Source: CAWATZ01 sp963784995 (GTDB lineage: Bacteria; Planctomycetota; Planctomycetia; Gemmatales; Gemmataceae). Taken from it: a stretch of 64,000 nt of DNA. The DNA lies in NCBI GenBank assembly GCA_963784995.1, contig CAWATZ010000013.1:1313890-1377889 (forward strand). The letters run 5' to 3'. Shown piece by piece: positions 1 through 10,990 of the stretch. Every line of letters begins with the position of its first letter. Position 1 is the stretch's first letter. The translations under genes were made by a program, and so were the position numbers. A model generated the notes under the pieces. It was given only the letters and a program-made list of their open reading frames with translations. It did not search any database and was not told the origin of the DNA.

Positions 1-3000
1 GTGGTCGGCTTGTTCGGGACCGGGACGACCGTTGGCTTCACGGAAGGCACTACCAGCTCCCCCGTAACGATTGCCAGCTTTACCGAAAGCGACGGCAATA
101 CGGACCCAACAGGCTACGTGGCCCAGATCAACTGGGGAGATGGCAACCAAGCGACGGGCGCGGTCACTTATGACACGACCTCCAACACTTTCTACGTCCA
201 GGGCACGCACGTCTATTCGGAAGAGGGCTCGTACACTGCAACCGTGTCCATCCAGGAAAGCACCGATTCTTCCAGCACCACCGTCTCCAGCAGCGTCTCC
301 GTGGCCGATGCTTCTGTGAGTGCCACCGGCGGCTCGCTCACTGGCCGGGCCGGCCTGGCCGTTAGCGGAATCGTCGCCGACTTCACGGACGCCGATCCGG
401 GCGGCCAGCTCAGTGACTACTCAGCCAGCATCGACTGGGGTGACGGCAGCGTATCCAGCGGCACGGTTGCCTCCGATGGCCAGGGCGGCTTCACCGTTTC
501 CGGCAGCCATGTCTACGGCCAGATCGGCTCGTACCAGGCCACGGTGACCATCACGGACACTGGCGGCAGCAGCACCACGGCTGACACTGCCGTCACCGTG
601 ACGGGGCAGACGGCCACGGGTGAGAGCGTGAATGGCACCGAAGGCGTGCCGCTCTCCTCGGTCGAGGTGGCCACGTTCACCGACGGCAACGGCGACACCA
701 GCCCCGCCGACTATTCGGCCCAGATCGCCTGGGGTGACGGCGCCTCCTCAGCGGGCGTCGTCAGCTACAACTCGGCCGGCGGCACCTTCGTGGTCACCGG
801 CTCGCACACTTACGGCGAAAACGGCAGTTACACCGCCATCGTCACCATCAGCGACGTCGATGGCACGGGGACCAGCACCACCGCCTCCGTCTTTGTGGCC
901 GATGCCCCCCTGGTGGCCACGGCAGCGGCCGTGACCACCAGCGAGGAAGTGTCCTGGCAAGGAGTGGTCGCCACCTTCACCGACAGCGGCGCGGACCCGG
1001 CCAGTGGCTATGCGGCCACCATCGACTGGGGCGATGGCAGCACCTCAGCAGGCATCATCACCGGCAGCAACGGCTCCTACGTGGTCAGCGGCCAACACAT
1101 CTTTGCCGACGAGACCTCCTCCACCGGCTTCACGGTGACCGTCTGGGAGACCGAGGCGCAGGACAGCAACAGCGTCAGCGTCAGCGGCCCCGTCACCGTG
1201 GGGGACAGGCCGTTGCAGCAGATCGCTTCCTTGCCCGTGCTTTACGCTCAGCCGGCCACGGCGCTGCCTCCGGTGGGCCTGCTGGACTTCGCCGACAGCA
1301 ACCCGTTCGGCCAGACCAGTGACTTCAGCGCCAGCGTTGCCTGGGGTGACGGCACCACCACTGCGGCCTCGGTGATCGCCGCCGCGGATGGCACGTTCGT
1401 GGTCGAGGGCGGTTACACCTATGCCAACCAGGGCAGTTACTCCGTCACGGTTACCGTGACCGACGTCGGCGGCAACAGCCTGAGCGTGACGCTGCCGGCG
1501 AAGGTGATCGACATTCAGGCGAGCATTGCCGGGGACGACTTCACGGGCATCGCCGGGCAGCCTCTGAACAACGTGGTCGTGGCCACGATCACCGATCCGC
1601 CCATGCAGGCCGGCACGTGTACGGCGACCATCCACTGGGGCGATGGCTCCTCCTCGGCGGGGACCATCCAGGAGGTTGGCAGCACCGACCAGTACCAGGT
1701 GCTGGGCACGCACACTTACGGTGCGGCCGGCTTCTACTACGTCCAGACCAGCTGCGTCAGCCTGATGGGAGTGCAGCTGCATGCCCTGAGCGTCGGCCGC
1801 ATCGGCAGCGTCTTGCCGATCAGCGGCACGCAGCAGACGAGTGATCCGCAGCAGGGCTACCTCACGCCCATCGGCGAGGCCAACGTCGATCTGTCGCAGG
1901 GTGCGGTGCAGCTGAGCCATGCGTTGGACTTCGGCCAGAGCCACGGCAGCATCGACGCCAGTGCCGCGCTGGTGTACAACTCGGCGACGGTCGGCGGCCA
2001 GCGCATTGTCCAGCTGAGCCTGACGACGCCGGCCGACAGCGACGTGCCCAGCAGTATCAACGTGCAGTTGACCTTTGCCGGGCAGACGCAGCCGTGGCAG
2101 AGCTTCAGCACCAGCGGCCACCAGCCGGGCGACGCCTACCTGCTGGCAGTGCAGGCGGCCAACCCCGTCACGTCCAGCGGGGTGTACCAGTGGGTGGCGG
2201 TGGTGCAGACGGTCTACGGCGACTGGGGCATCACCGACAGCACCACCCTGTCGGGAACGGTGCAGGTGCTGAACAACAGCAGCAGTGCCTTCGGTGCCGG
2301 CTGGGGCCTGTCCAACCTCAACCAACTGGTGCCGACGAGCGGCGGCGTGCTGTGGGTCACGGGCTCCGGCCAGGCACGTTTCTTCGCGGGCTCGGGTGGC
2401 GCCTTCACCAGCCCGGCCAACGACTTCGGCAGCCTGGCGCAGAACGGGGATGGCAGCTACACCTACACCGCCAAGGACCAGACAGTCTACCAGTTCAGCA
2501 AGGCGGGTCTGTGTACCAGCGTGGTGATGCCCAGCGGTCTGAGCTGGACCTACAGCTACGACGGCTCGGGACGGCTGGAGAGAGTGGTGGCGCCCGACGG
2601 TGGCGTCAGCACATTCGGGTATGGTGGCGATGGCTTGCTGGCGTCGATCACGGAGCCGGGAGGCCGCAGCCTGACGTTCAGCCACGACGGCCTGGGCAAC
2701 CTGACGGGCCTGGTGGACGTCAACGCTACGACGCGGACGTTCGGCTACTCAGGCAACCTGCTGACTTCGGACAGCTGGAATCCGTGGGACACGACCTTCA
2801 GCTATGCCAGCAGCGGTCTGCTGACGGGAGTGGACCTGGGCAGCGTGCAGTCGTATGCCATTGCCAGTGCGGCGGGACAGGGTCTGGGGAGCGCGGCCCT
2901 GCTGGCGAACCAGCTGGGCGTGGCCAGCGTCACCGATGGGCGCAGCGACACAACGGCATACGTGCTGGACCGGTTGGGGCGGTTGACGCGCGAGACGCAG

Positions 3001-6000
3001 CCAGGCGGACTGTCGCAGACCTGGCAGTTGGACGGTGCCGGCGACGTGACCCAGTACGTGGATCCGTTAGGTCAAGTCACGACCTCGACCTACGCCACCG
3101 GGGACCTGCTGCGGGTGGTCAATCCGGACGGCTCGACCGAGACATACAGCTACGATGCGGTCTACCATGAAGTGACCTCGGCGACCGACGGCGACGGCAA
3201 CGTCACTCTGACGAGCTACGATCCAAACACGGGCCTGATACTGACTCAGACCACGGCAGCAAACACGCCACAGGCGGAGACCACGACCTACACCTGGGCC
3301 GGCGGGCTGATGTCCAGAATGACGGATGCGGACGGCAACGTCACCGATTACGGCTACAACAGTCTGAAGCAGTTGGTGGGGCAGGTGACGCTGAGTGCGG
3401 CCGGGGTGCTGCTGGACGACGAGGCCTTCACCTACGACGGCAACGGCTACCAGTCGAGCCAGACAGTGGGTGCGACGGGCCCGGCGCCGGAGACGACGTA
3501 CACCAGCTACGATGCTCGCGGCCAGCTGCTGAGTACGACAGATCCAACGGGTGCGATCAGCGCGTCGAGCTACGCTGCGGCGGGAGACGTGATCGGCAGC
3601 ACGGACGGCCGCGGTGTGCTGACGCAGTTTACGTTCAACGCGGCGGACGAGCAGATCAAGCAGATCGCGGACGCCAACAGTGGGACTCCGGAAATCAGTC
3701 TAACGGGCTATGATCCCGCGGGCAACGTGGTGAGTACGACGGACCCCGACGGCAACGTGACGGTGAACGTCTTCGATTCGGACAATCGGTTGGTGCAGAC
3801 CTCGACTTACGACAGCAACGGTGTACTCAAGAGCACGAGCAGCTTCACCTATGACAGGGACGGTAACACGCTGTCCAGCACGGACGGGGACGCTAACGTC
3901 ACGGCGTACACGTACGACAGTATGAGTCGGGTGCTGACGGAGACGGTGACGGACTCGTTGGGGAAGCTCATCAGCACGGTGACGCACAAGTACGACAAGG
4001 ACGGCAACGAGTTGGCCGGCACGGACGGCAACTGGGAGACGACGACTCGGACCTACGACGGCAACGGCAACGTGCTGACGGAGACGGTGAAGGATGCGGC
4101 GGGCAACGTGGTCAGCACGATGAGCAGTACCTACGACCAGGACAACAACTTGCTGACCAGCACGGACGGGGACAACAACGTCACGACCTACACCTACGAT
4201 GGCGAAAGCCGAATGCTGACGGAGACACTGACGGATGCCAGTGGGACCGTCATCAGCAGCACCCAGTACAGCTACGACCTGGACGGCAACACCCCGCAGA
4301 CGAAGACGGGGGCCGGCAACGTCACAGTCAGGACGTTTGACGGAAACGGCAACGTGCTGACCGAAGTAGTGAAGGACGCCAACGGCAACGTGATCAGCTC
4401 GGTAAGCAACACCTACGACAAAGACAACAACCTGCTGACCAGCAAGGACGGCGACAATAACGTCACGGCGTATACCTACGACGATAACGGCAACGTGCTG
4501 ACTCAGACGCTGACCGATCCGAGCGGCACCGTGATCAGCTCGGTGGTGAACACCTACGACTCGAACAACAACCTGCTGACCAGCACGGATGGCGACAAGA
4601 ATGTTACCACCAACACTTACGATGACAACGAAGAGACCGCCTCGATCACGGTCAGCGCTCTGGGCAGGACCATCAGCTCGCTGAAGCAGACCTTCGACCA
4701 GAACGGCAACCAGGTGACCAGCACGGATGGGGACAACAACGTCACCACCAACACCTGGGACGGCAACGAGCTGACGAACTCGGTCACGGTCAGCGCTCTG
4801 GGCAGGACCATCAGCTCGCTGAAGCAGACCTTCGACTCGGACGGCACCGTCATCACCAGCACGGATGGGGACGGCAACGAGACGATCAACGGCTACGACA
4901 ACAACCAGCTAATCCGGACGTTCGTAGTCGATGCCGGGCTGAAACTGATTACGACGAGCGGCGAGAGCTATGACCTGGCCGGCAACCAGGTGACCAGCAC
5001 GGATGGGGACAACAACGTCACCACCAACACCTGGGACGGTAACGAGCTGACGAACTCGGTCACGGTCAGTGCTCTGGGCAGGACCATCAGCTCGCTGAAG
5101 CAGACCTTCGACCAGAACGGCAATGTTACCACCAGCACCGACGGCGACAACAACGTCACCACCAACACCTGGGACGGCAACGAGCTGACGAACTCGATCA
5201 CAGTCAGTGCTCTGGGTAGGACCATCAGTTCGCTGAAGCAGACCTTCGACCAGGACGGCAACACACTGACCAGCACCGACGGCGACAACAACGTCACCAC
5301 CAACACCTGGGATGGCAACGAAGAGACTTCCTCGATCACGGTCAGTGCTCTGGGCAGGACCATCAGCTCGCTGAAGCAGACCTTCGACCAGGACGGCAAC
5401 ACGCTGACCAGCACGGATGGGGACAACAACGTCACCACCAACACCTGGGATGGCAACGAAGAGACCGCCTCGATCACGGTCAGCGCTCTGGGCAGGACCA
5501 TCAGCGCGCTGAAGCAGACCTTCGACCAGGACGGCAACACGCTGACCAGCACGGATGGGGACAACAACGTCACCACCAACACCTGGGACGGCAACGAGCT
5601 GACGAACTCGGTCACGGTCAGTGCTCTGGGCAGGACCATCAGCTCGCTGAAGCAGACCTTCGACCAGGACGGCAACACGCTGACCAGCACCGACGGCGAC
5701 AACAACGTCACCACCAACACCTGGGATGGCAACGAAGAGACCTCCTCGATCACGGTCAGCGCTCTGGGCAGGACCATCAGCTCGCTGAAGCAGACCTTCG
5801 ACCAGGACGCCAACACGCTGACCAGCACCGACGGCGACAACAACGTCACCACCAACACCTGGGATGGCAACGAAGAGACCTCCTCGATCACGGTCAGTGC
5901 TCTGGGCAGGACCATCAGCTCGCTGAAGCAGACCTTCGACCAGGACGGCAACACGCTGACCAGCACCGACGGCGACAACAACGTCACCACCAACACCTGG

Positions 6001-7719
6001 GATGGCAACGAAGAGACCTCCTCGATCACGGTCAGCGCTCTGGGCAGGACCATCAGCGCGCTGAAGCAGACCTTCGACCAGGACGGCAACACGCTGACCA
6101 GCACGGATGGGGACAACAACGTCACCACCAACACCTGGGATGGCAACGAAGAGACCGCCTCGATCACGGTCAGTGCTCTGGGCAGGACCATCAGCTCGCT
6201 GAAGCAGACCTTCGACCAGGACGGCAACACGCTGACCAGCACCGACGGCGACAACAACGTCACCACCAACACCTGGGATGGCAACGAAGAGACCGCCTCG
6301 ATCACGGTCAGCGCTCTGGGCAGGACCATCAGCTCGCTGAAGCAGACCTTCGACCAGGACGGCAACACGCTGACCAGCACGGATGGGGACAACAACGTCA
6401 CCACCAACACCTGGGATGGCAACGAAGAGACCGCCTCGATCACGGTCAGCGCTCTGGGCAGGACCATCAGTTCGCTGAAGCAGACCTTCGACCAGGACGG
6501 CAACACGCTGACCAGCACGGATGGCGACAACAACGTCACCACCAACACCTGGGACGGTAACGAGTTGACGAACTCGGTCACGGTCAGTGCTCTGGGCAGG
6601 ACCATCAGCTCGCTGAAGCAGACCTTCGACCAGGACGGCAACACGCTGACCAGCACCGACGGCGACAACAACGTCACCTCCAACGTCTACGATGGTAACG
6701 AGCTGACGAACTCGGTCACGGTCAGCGCTCTGGGCAGGACCATCAGCTCGCTGAAGCAGACCTTCGACCAGGACGGCAACACGCTGACCAGCACCGACGG
6801 CGACAACAACGTCACCACCAACACCTGGGATGGCAACGAAGAGACCGCCTCGATCACGGTCAGCGCTCTGGACAGGACCATCAGCTCGCTGAAGCAGACC
6901 TTCGACCAGGACGGCAACACGCTGACCAGCACGGATGGGGACAACAACGTCACCACCAACACCTGGGATGGCAACGAAGAGACCGCCTCGATCACGGTCA
7001 GCGCTCTGGGCAGGACCATCAGCTCGCTGAAGCAGACCTTCGACCAGGACGGCAACACGCTGACCAGCACCGACGGCGACAACAACGTCACCACCAACAC
7101 CTGGGACGGTAACGAGTTGACGAACTCGGTCACGGTCAGTGCTCTGGGCAGGACCATCAGCTCGCTGAAGCAGACCTTCGACCAGGACGGCAACACGCTA
7201 ACCAGCACGGATGGGGACAACAACGTCACCACCAACACCTGGGATGGCAACGAAGAGACCGCCTCGATCACGGTCAGCGCTCTGGGCAGGACCATCAGTT
7301 CGCTGAAGCAGACCTTCGACCAGGACGGCAACACGCTGACCAGCACCGACGGCGACAACAACGTCACCTCCAACGTCTACGATGGTAACGAGCTGACGAA
7401 CTCGGTCACGGTCAGCGCTCTGGGCAGGACCATCAGCTCGCTGAAGCAGACCTTCGACCAGGACGGCAACACGCTGACCAGCACCGACGGCGACAACAAC
7501 GTCACCACCAACACCTGGGATGGCAACGAAGAGACCGCCTCGATCACGGTCAGCGCTCTGGGCAGGACCATCAGTTCGCTGAAGCAGACCTTCGACCAGG
7601 ACGGCAACACGCTGACCAGCACGGATGGGGACAACAACGTCACCACCAACACCTGGGATGGCAACGAAGAGACCGCCTCGATCACGGTCAGCCTCTGGGC
7701 AGGACCATCAGCTCGCTGA
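1..7719 (+). CDS. Giant RHS/YD-repeat polymorphic toxin 1, N-terminal portion (5' partial, frameshifted at 3' end)
   Basis: The frame is open from the first base, so the true start and export signal lie upstream. Residues ~1-600 contain about seven Ig-like/PKD-like domains of ~95 residues, each with a WGDG turn (INWGDG, IDWGDG, IAWGDG) and a closing strand of the type SHTYGENGSYTATVTI. A beta-rich linker leads into an RHS/YD-repeat shell from ~850 (YDGSGRL, YDPAGNV, TDGDGNVT). In known RHS proteins this shell encapsulates a C-terminal toxin. From ~1540 the YD repeats turn into a monotonous 46-residue tandem unit. At 7692 one G is missing from the otherwise invariant GTCAGCGCTCTGG, which gives a short nonsense tail. 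With this base and one near 8110 restored, the gene runs without interruption to 14173 (about 4,725 codons). Confidence 0.9.
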   Translation: MVGLFGTGTTVGFTEGTTSSPVTIASFTESDGNTDPTGYVAQINWGDGNQATGAVTYDTTSNTFYVQGTHVYSEEGSYTATVSIQESTDSSSTTVSSSVSVADASVSATGGSLTGRAGLAVSGIVADFTDADPGGQLSDYSASIDWGDGSVSSGTVASDGQGGFTVSGSHVYGQIGSYQATVTITDTGGSSTTADTAVTVTGQTATGESVNGTEGVPLSSVEVATFTDGNGDTSPADYSAQIAWGDGASSAGVVSYNSAGGTFVVTGSHTYGENGSYTAIVTISDVDGTGTSTTASVFVADAPLVATAAAVTTSEEVSWQGVVATFTDSGADPASGYAATIDWGDGSTSAGIITGSNGSYVVSGQHIFADETSSTGFTVTVWETEAQDSNSVSVSGPVTVGDRPLQQIASLPVLYAQPATALPPVGLLDFADSNPFGQTSDFSASVAWGDGTTTAASVIAAADGTFVVEGGYTYANQGSYSVTVTVTDVGGNSLSVTLPAKVIDIQASIAGDDFTGIAGQPLNNVVVATITDPPMQAGTCTATIHWGDGSSSAGTIQEVGSTDQYQVLGTHTYGAAGFYYVQTSCVSLMGVQLHALSVGRIGSVLPISGTQQTSDPQQGYLTPIGEANVDLSQGAVQLSHALDFGQSHGSIDASAALVYNSATVGGQRIVQLSLTTPADSDVPSSINVQLTFAGQTQPWQSFSTSGHQPGDAYLLAVQAANPVTSSGVYQWVAVVQTVYGDWGITDSTTLSGTVQVLNNSSSAFGAGWGLSNLNQLVPTSGGVLWVTGSGQARFFAGSGGAFTSPANDFGSLAQNGDGSYTYTAKDQTVYQFSKAGLCTSVVMPSGLSWTYSYDGSGRLERVVAPDGGVSTFGYGGDGLLASITEPGGRSLTFSHDGLGNLTGLVDVNATTRTFGYSGNLLTSDSWNPWDTTFSYASSGLLTGVDLGSVQSYAIASAAGQGLGSAALLANQLGVASVTDGRSDTTAYVLDRLGRLTRETQPGGLSQTWQLDGAGDVTQYVDPLGQVTTSTYATGDLLRVVNPDGSTETYSYDAVYHEVTSATDGDGNVTLTSYDPNTGLILTQTTAANTPQAETTTYTWAGGLMSRMTDADGNVTDYGYNSLKQLVGQVTLSAAGVLLDDEAFTYDGNGYQSSQTVGATGPAPETTYTSYDARGQLLSTTDPTGAISASSYAAAGDVIGSTDGRGVLTQFTFNAADEQIKQIADANSGTPEISLTGYDPAGNVVSTTDPDGNVTVNVFDSDNRLVQTSTYDSNGVLKSTSSFTYDRDGNTLSSTDGDANVTAYTYDSMSRVLTETVTDSLGKLISTVTHKYDKDGNELAGTDGNWETTTRTYDGNGNVLTETVKDAAGNVVSTMSSTYDQDNNLLTSTDGDNNVTTYTYDGESRMLTETLTDASGTVISSTQYSYDLDGNTPQTKTGAGNVTVRTFDGNGNVLTEVVKDANGNVISSVSNTYDKDNNLLTSKDGDNNVTAYTYDDNGNVLTQTLTDPSGTVISSVVNTYDSNNNLLTSTDGDKNVTTNTYDDNEETASITVSALGRTISSLKQTFDQNGNQVTSTDGDNNVTTNTWDGNELTNSVTVSALGRTISSLKQTFDSDGTVITSTDGDGNETINGYDNNQLIRTFVVDAGLKLITTSGESYDLAGNQVTSTDGDNNVTTNTWDGNELTNSVTVSALGRTISSLKQTFDQNGNVTTSTDGDNNVTTNTWDGNELTNSITVSALGRTISSLKQTFDQDGNTLTSTDGDNNVTTNTWDGNEETSSITVSALGRTISSLKQTFDQDGNTLTSTDGDNNVTTNTWDGNEETASITVSALGRTISALKQTFDQDGNTLTSTDGDNNVTTNTWDGNELTNSVTVSALGRTISSLKQTFDQDGNTLTSTDGDNNVTTNTWDGNEETSSITVSALGRTISSLKQTFDQDANTLTSTDGDNNVTTNTWDGNEETSSITVSALGRTISSLKQTFDQDGNTLTSTDGDNNVTTNTWDGNEETSSITVSALGRTISALKQTFDQDGNTLTSTDGDNNVTTNTWDGNEETASITVSALGRTISSLKQTFDQDGNTLTSTDGDNNVTTNTWDGNEETASITVSALGRTISSLKQTFDQDGNTLTSTDGDNNVTTNTWDGNEETASITVSALGRTISSLKQTFDQDGNTLTSTDGDNNVTTNTWDGNELTNSVTVSALGRTISSLKQTFDQDGNTLTSTDGDNNVTSNVYDGNELTNSVTVSALGRTISSLKQTFDQDGNTLTSTDGDNNVTTNTWDGNEETASITVSALDRTISSLKQTFDQDGNTLTSTDGDNNVTTNTWDGNEETASITVSALGRTISSLKQTFDQDGNTLTSTDGDNNVTTNTWDGNELTNSVTVSALGRTISSLKQTFDQDGNTLTSTDGDNNVTTNTWDGNEETASITVSALGRTISSLKQTFDQDGNTLTSTDGDNNVTSNVYDGNELTNSVTVSALGRTISSLKQTFDQDGNTLTSTDGDNNVTTNTWDGNEETASITVSALGRTISSLKQTFDQDGNTLTSTDGDNNVTTNTWDGNEETASITVSLWAGPSAR

Positions 7720-10700
7720 AGCAGACCTTCGACCAGGACGGCAACACGCTGACCAGCACGGATGGCGACAACAACGTCACCACCAACACCTGGGACGGTA
7801 ACGAGTTGACGAACTCGGTCACGGTCAGCGCTCTGGGCAGGACCATCAGCTCGCTGAAGCAGACCTTCGACCAGGACGGCAACACGCTAACCAGCACGGA
7901 TGGGGACAACAACGTCACCACCAACACCTGGGATGGCAACGAAGAGACCGCCTCGATCACGGTCAGCGCTCTGGGCAGGACCATCAGTTCGCTGAAGCAG
8001 ACCTTCGACCAGGACGGCAACACGCTGACCAGCACGGATGGCGACAACAACGTCACCACCAACACCTGGGACGGTAACGAGATGACGAACTCGGTCACGG
8101 TCAGCGCTCGGGCAGGACCATCAGCTCGCTGAAGCAGACCTTCGACCAGGACGGCAACACGCTAACCAGCACGGATGGGGACAACAACGTCACCACCAAC
8201 ACCTGGGATGGCAACGAAGAGACCGCCTCGATCACGGTCAGTGCTCTGGGCAGGACCATCAGCTCGCTGAAGCAGACCTTCGACCAGGACGGCAACACGC
8301 TGACCAGCACCGACGGCGACAACAACGTCACCACCAACACCTGGGATGGCAACGAAGAGACCGCCTCGATCACGGTCAGCGCTCTGGGCAGGACCATCAG
8401 TTCGCTGAAGCAGACCTTCGACCAGGACGGCAACACGCTGACCAGCACGGATGGGGACAACAACGTCACCACCAACACCTGGGATGGCAACGAAGAGACC
8501 GCCTCGATCACGGTCAGCGCTCTGGGCAGGACCATCAGTTCGCTGAAGCAGACCTTCGACCAGGACGGCAACACGCTGACCAGCACGGATGGCGACAACA
8601 ACGTCACCACCAACACCTGGGACGGTAACGAGTTGACGAACTCGGTCACGGTCAGCGCTCTGGGCAGGACCATCAGCTCGCTGAAGCAGACCTTCGACCA
8701 GGACGGCAACACGCTAACCAGCACGGATGGGGACAACAACGTCACCACCAACACCTGGGATGGCAACGAAGAGACCGCCTCGATCACGGTCAGCGCTCTG
8801 GGCAGGACCATCAGCTCGCTGAAGCAGACCTTCGACCAGGACGGCAACACGCTGACCAGCACGGATGGCGACAACAACGTCACCACCAACACCTGGGACG
8901 GCAACGAAGAGACCGCCTCGATCACGGTCAGTGCTCTGGGCAGGACCATCAGTTCGCTGAAGCAGACCTTCGACCAGGACGGCAACACGCTGACCAGCAC
9001 CGACGGCGACAACAACGTCACCACCAACACCTGGGACGGTAACGAGTTGACGAACTCGGTCACGGTCAGTGCTCTGGGCAGGACCATCAGCTCGCTGAAG
9101 CAGACCTTCGACCAGGACGGCAACACGCTAACCAGCACGGATGGGGACAACAACGTCACCACCAACACCTGGGATGGCAACGAAGAGACCGCCTCGATCA
9201 CGGTCAGCGCTCTGGGCAGGACCATCAGTTCGCTGAAGCAGACCTTCGACCAGGACGGCAACACGCTGACCAGCACCGACGGCGACAACAACGTCACCAC
9301 CAACACCTGGGATGGCAACGAAGAGACCGCCTCGATCACGGTCAGCGCTCTGGGCAGGACCATCAGCTCGCTGAAGCAGACCTTCGACCAGGACGGCAAC
9401 ACGCTGACCAGCACCGACGGCGACAACAACGTCACCACCAACACCTGGGATGGCAACGAAGAGACCGCCTCGATCACGGTCAGCGCTCTGGACAGGACCA
9501 TCAGCTCGCTGAAGCAGACCTTCGACCAGGACGGCAACACGCTGACCAGCACGGATGGGGACAACAACGTCACCACCAACACCTGGGATGGCAACGAAGA
9601 GACCGCCTCGATCACGGTCAGCGCTCTGGGCAGGACCATCAGCTCGCTGAAGCAGACCTTCGACCAGGACGGCAACACGCTGACCAGCACCGACGGCGAC
9701 AACAACGTCACCACCAACACCTGGGACGGTAACGAGTTGACGAACTCGGTCACGGTCAGTGCTCTGGGCAGGACCATCAGCTCGCTGAAGCAGACCTTCG
9801 ACCAGGACGGCAACACGCTAACCAGCACGGATGGGGACAACAACGTCACCACCAACACCTGGGATGGCAACGAAGAGACCGCCTCGATCACGGTCAGCGC
9901 TCTGGGCAGGACCATCAGTTCGCTGAAGCAGACCTTCGACCAGGACGGCAACACGCTGACCAGCACCGACGGCGACAACAACGTCACCACCAACACCTGG
10001 GATGGCAACGAAGAGACCGCCTCGATCACGGTCAGCGCTCTGGGCAGGACCATCAGCTCGCTGAAGCAGACCTTCGACCAGGACGGCAACACGCTGACCA
10101 GCACCGACGGCGACAACAACGTCACCACCAACACCTGGGATGGCAACGAGCTGACGAACTCGGTCACGGTCAGCGCTCTGGACAGGACCATCAGTTCGCT
10201 GAAGCAGACCTTCGACCAGGACGGCAACACGCTGACCAGCACCGACGGCGACAACAACGTCACCACCAACACCTGGGATGGCAACGAAGAGACCGCCTCG
10301 ATCACGGTCAGCGCTCTGGGCAGGACCACCAGCTCGCTGAAGCAGACCTTCGACCAGGACGGCAACACGCTGACCAGCACCGACGGCGACAACAACGTCA
10401 CCACCAACACCTGGGATGGCAACGAAGAGACCGCCTCGATCACGGTCAGCGCTCTGGGCAGGACCATCAGCTCGCTGAAGCAGACCTTCGACCAGAACGG
10501 CAACACGCTGACCAGCACCGACGGCGACAACAACGTCACCACCAACACCTGGGATGGCAACGAAGAGACCGCCTCGATCACGGTCAGTGCTCTGGGCAGG
10601 ACCATCAACTCGCTGAAGCAGACCTTCGACCAGAACGGCAACACGCTGACCAGCACCGACGGCGACAACAACGTCACCACCAACACCTGGGATGGCAACG

Positions 10701-10990
10701 AAGAGACCGCCTCGATCACGGTCAGTGCTCTGGGCAGGACCATCAGCTCGCTGAAGCAGACCTTCGACCAGGACGGCAACACGCTGACCAGCACCGACGG
10801 CGACAACAACGTCACCACCAACACCTGGGATGGCAACGAAGAGACCGCCTCGATCACGGTCAGTGCTCTGGGCAGGACCACCAGTTCGCTGAAGCAGACC
10901 TTCGACCAGAACGGCAACACGCTGACCAGCACCGACGGCGACAACAACGTCACCACCAACACCTGGGATGGTAACGAGCTGACGAACTCG
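4620..10990 (+). repeat. Tandem array of 138-bp (46-residue) units inside RHS gene 1
   Basis: The landmark GTCAGYGCTCTGGGCAGG recurs every 138 bp from 4651 to 10859. That distance plus the two missing bases (7692, 8110) is exactly 45 x 138, so 46 units lie in perfect register. Units alternate between two main versions (NEETASITVSALGRT and NELTNSVTVSALGRT) with scattered synonymous changes such as GATGGGGAC versus GACGGCGAC. A few early units (4850-5060) are diverged. The near identity points to recent expansion and homogenisation by recombination or slippage. Confidence 0.95.
7692..8132 (+). pseudogene. RHS toxin 1, middle segment between two single-base frameshifts
   Basis: After the missing G at 7692 the same 46-residue repeat continues in the next frame until 8132. 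There a T is missing from CTCTGGGCAGG at about 8110, giving CTCGGGCAGG and another premature stop. The segment holds about three repeat units and has no start signal of its own. It is best read as part of one gene with 1-7719 and 8110-14173 rather than as a separate protein. Whether the lesions are real or assembly errors in a long near-identical array cannot be decided from the sequence. Confidence 0.8.

Noticed and set aside
1045..2685. 546-codon minus-strand frame in the Ig-like region
   Set aside because: It is antisense to well-supported Ig-like/RHS coding sequence, with composition typical of the complementary GC-rich frame.
4620..10990. Regular repeat array as a possible CRISPR
   Set aside because: Units are contiguous, coding and 138 bp long, with no unique spacers and no cas genes.
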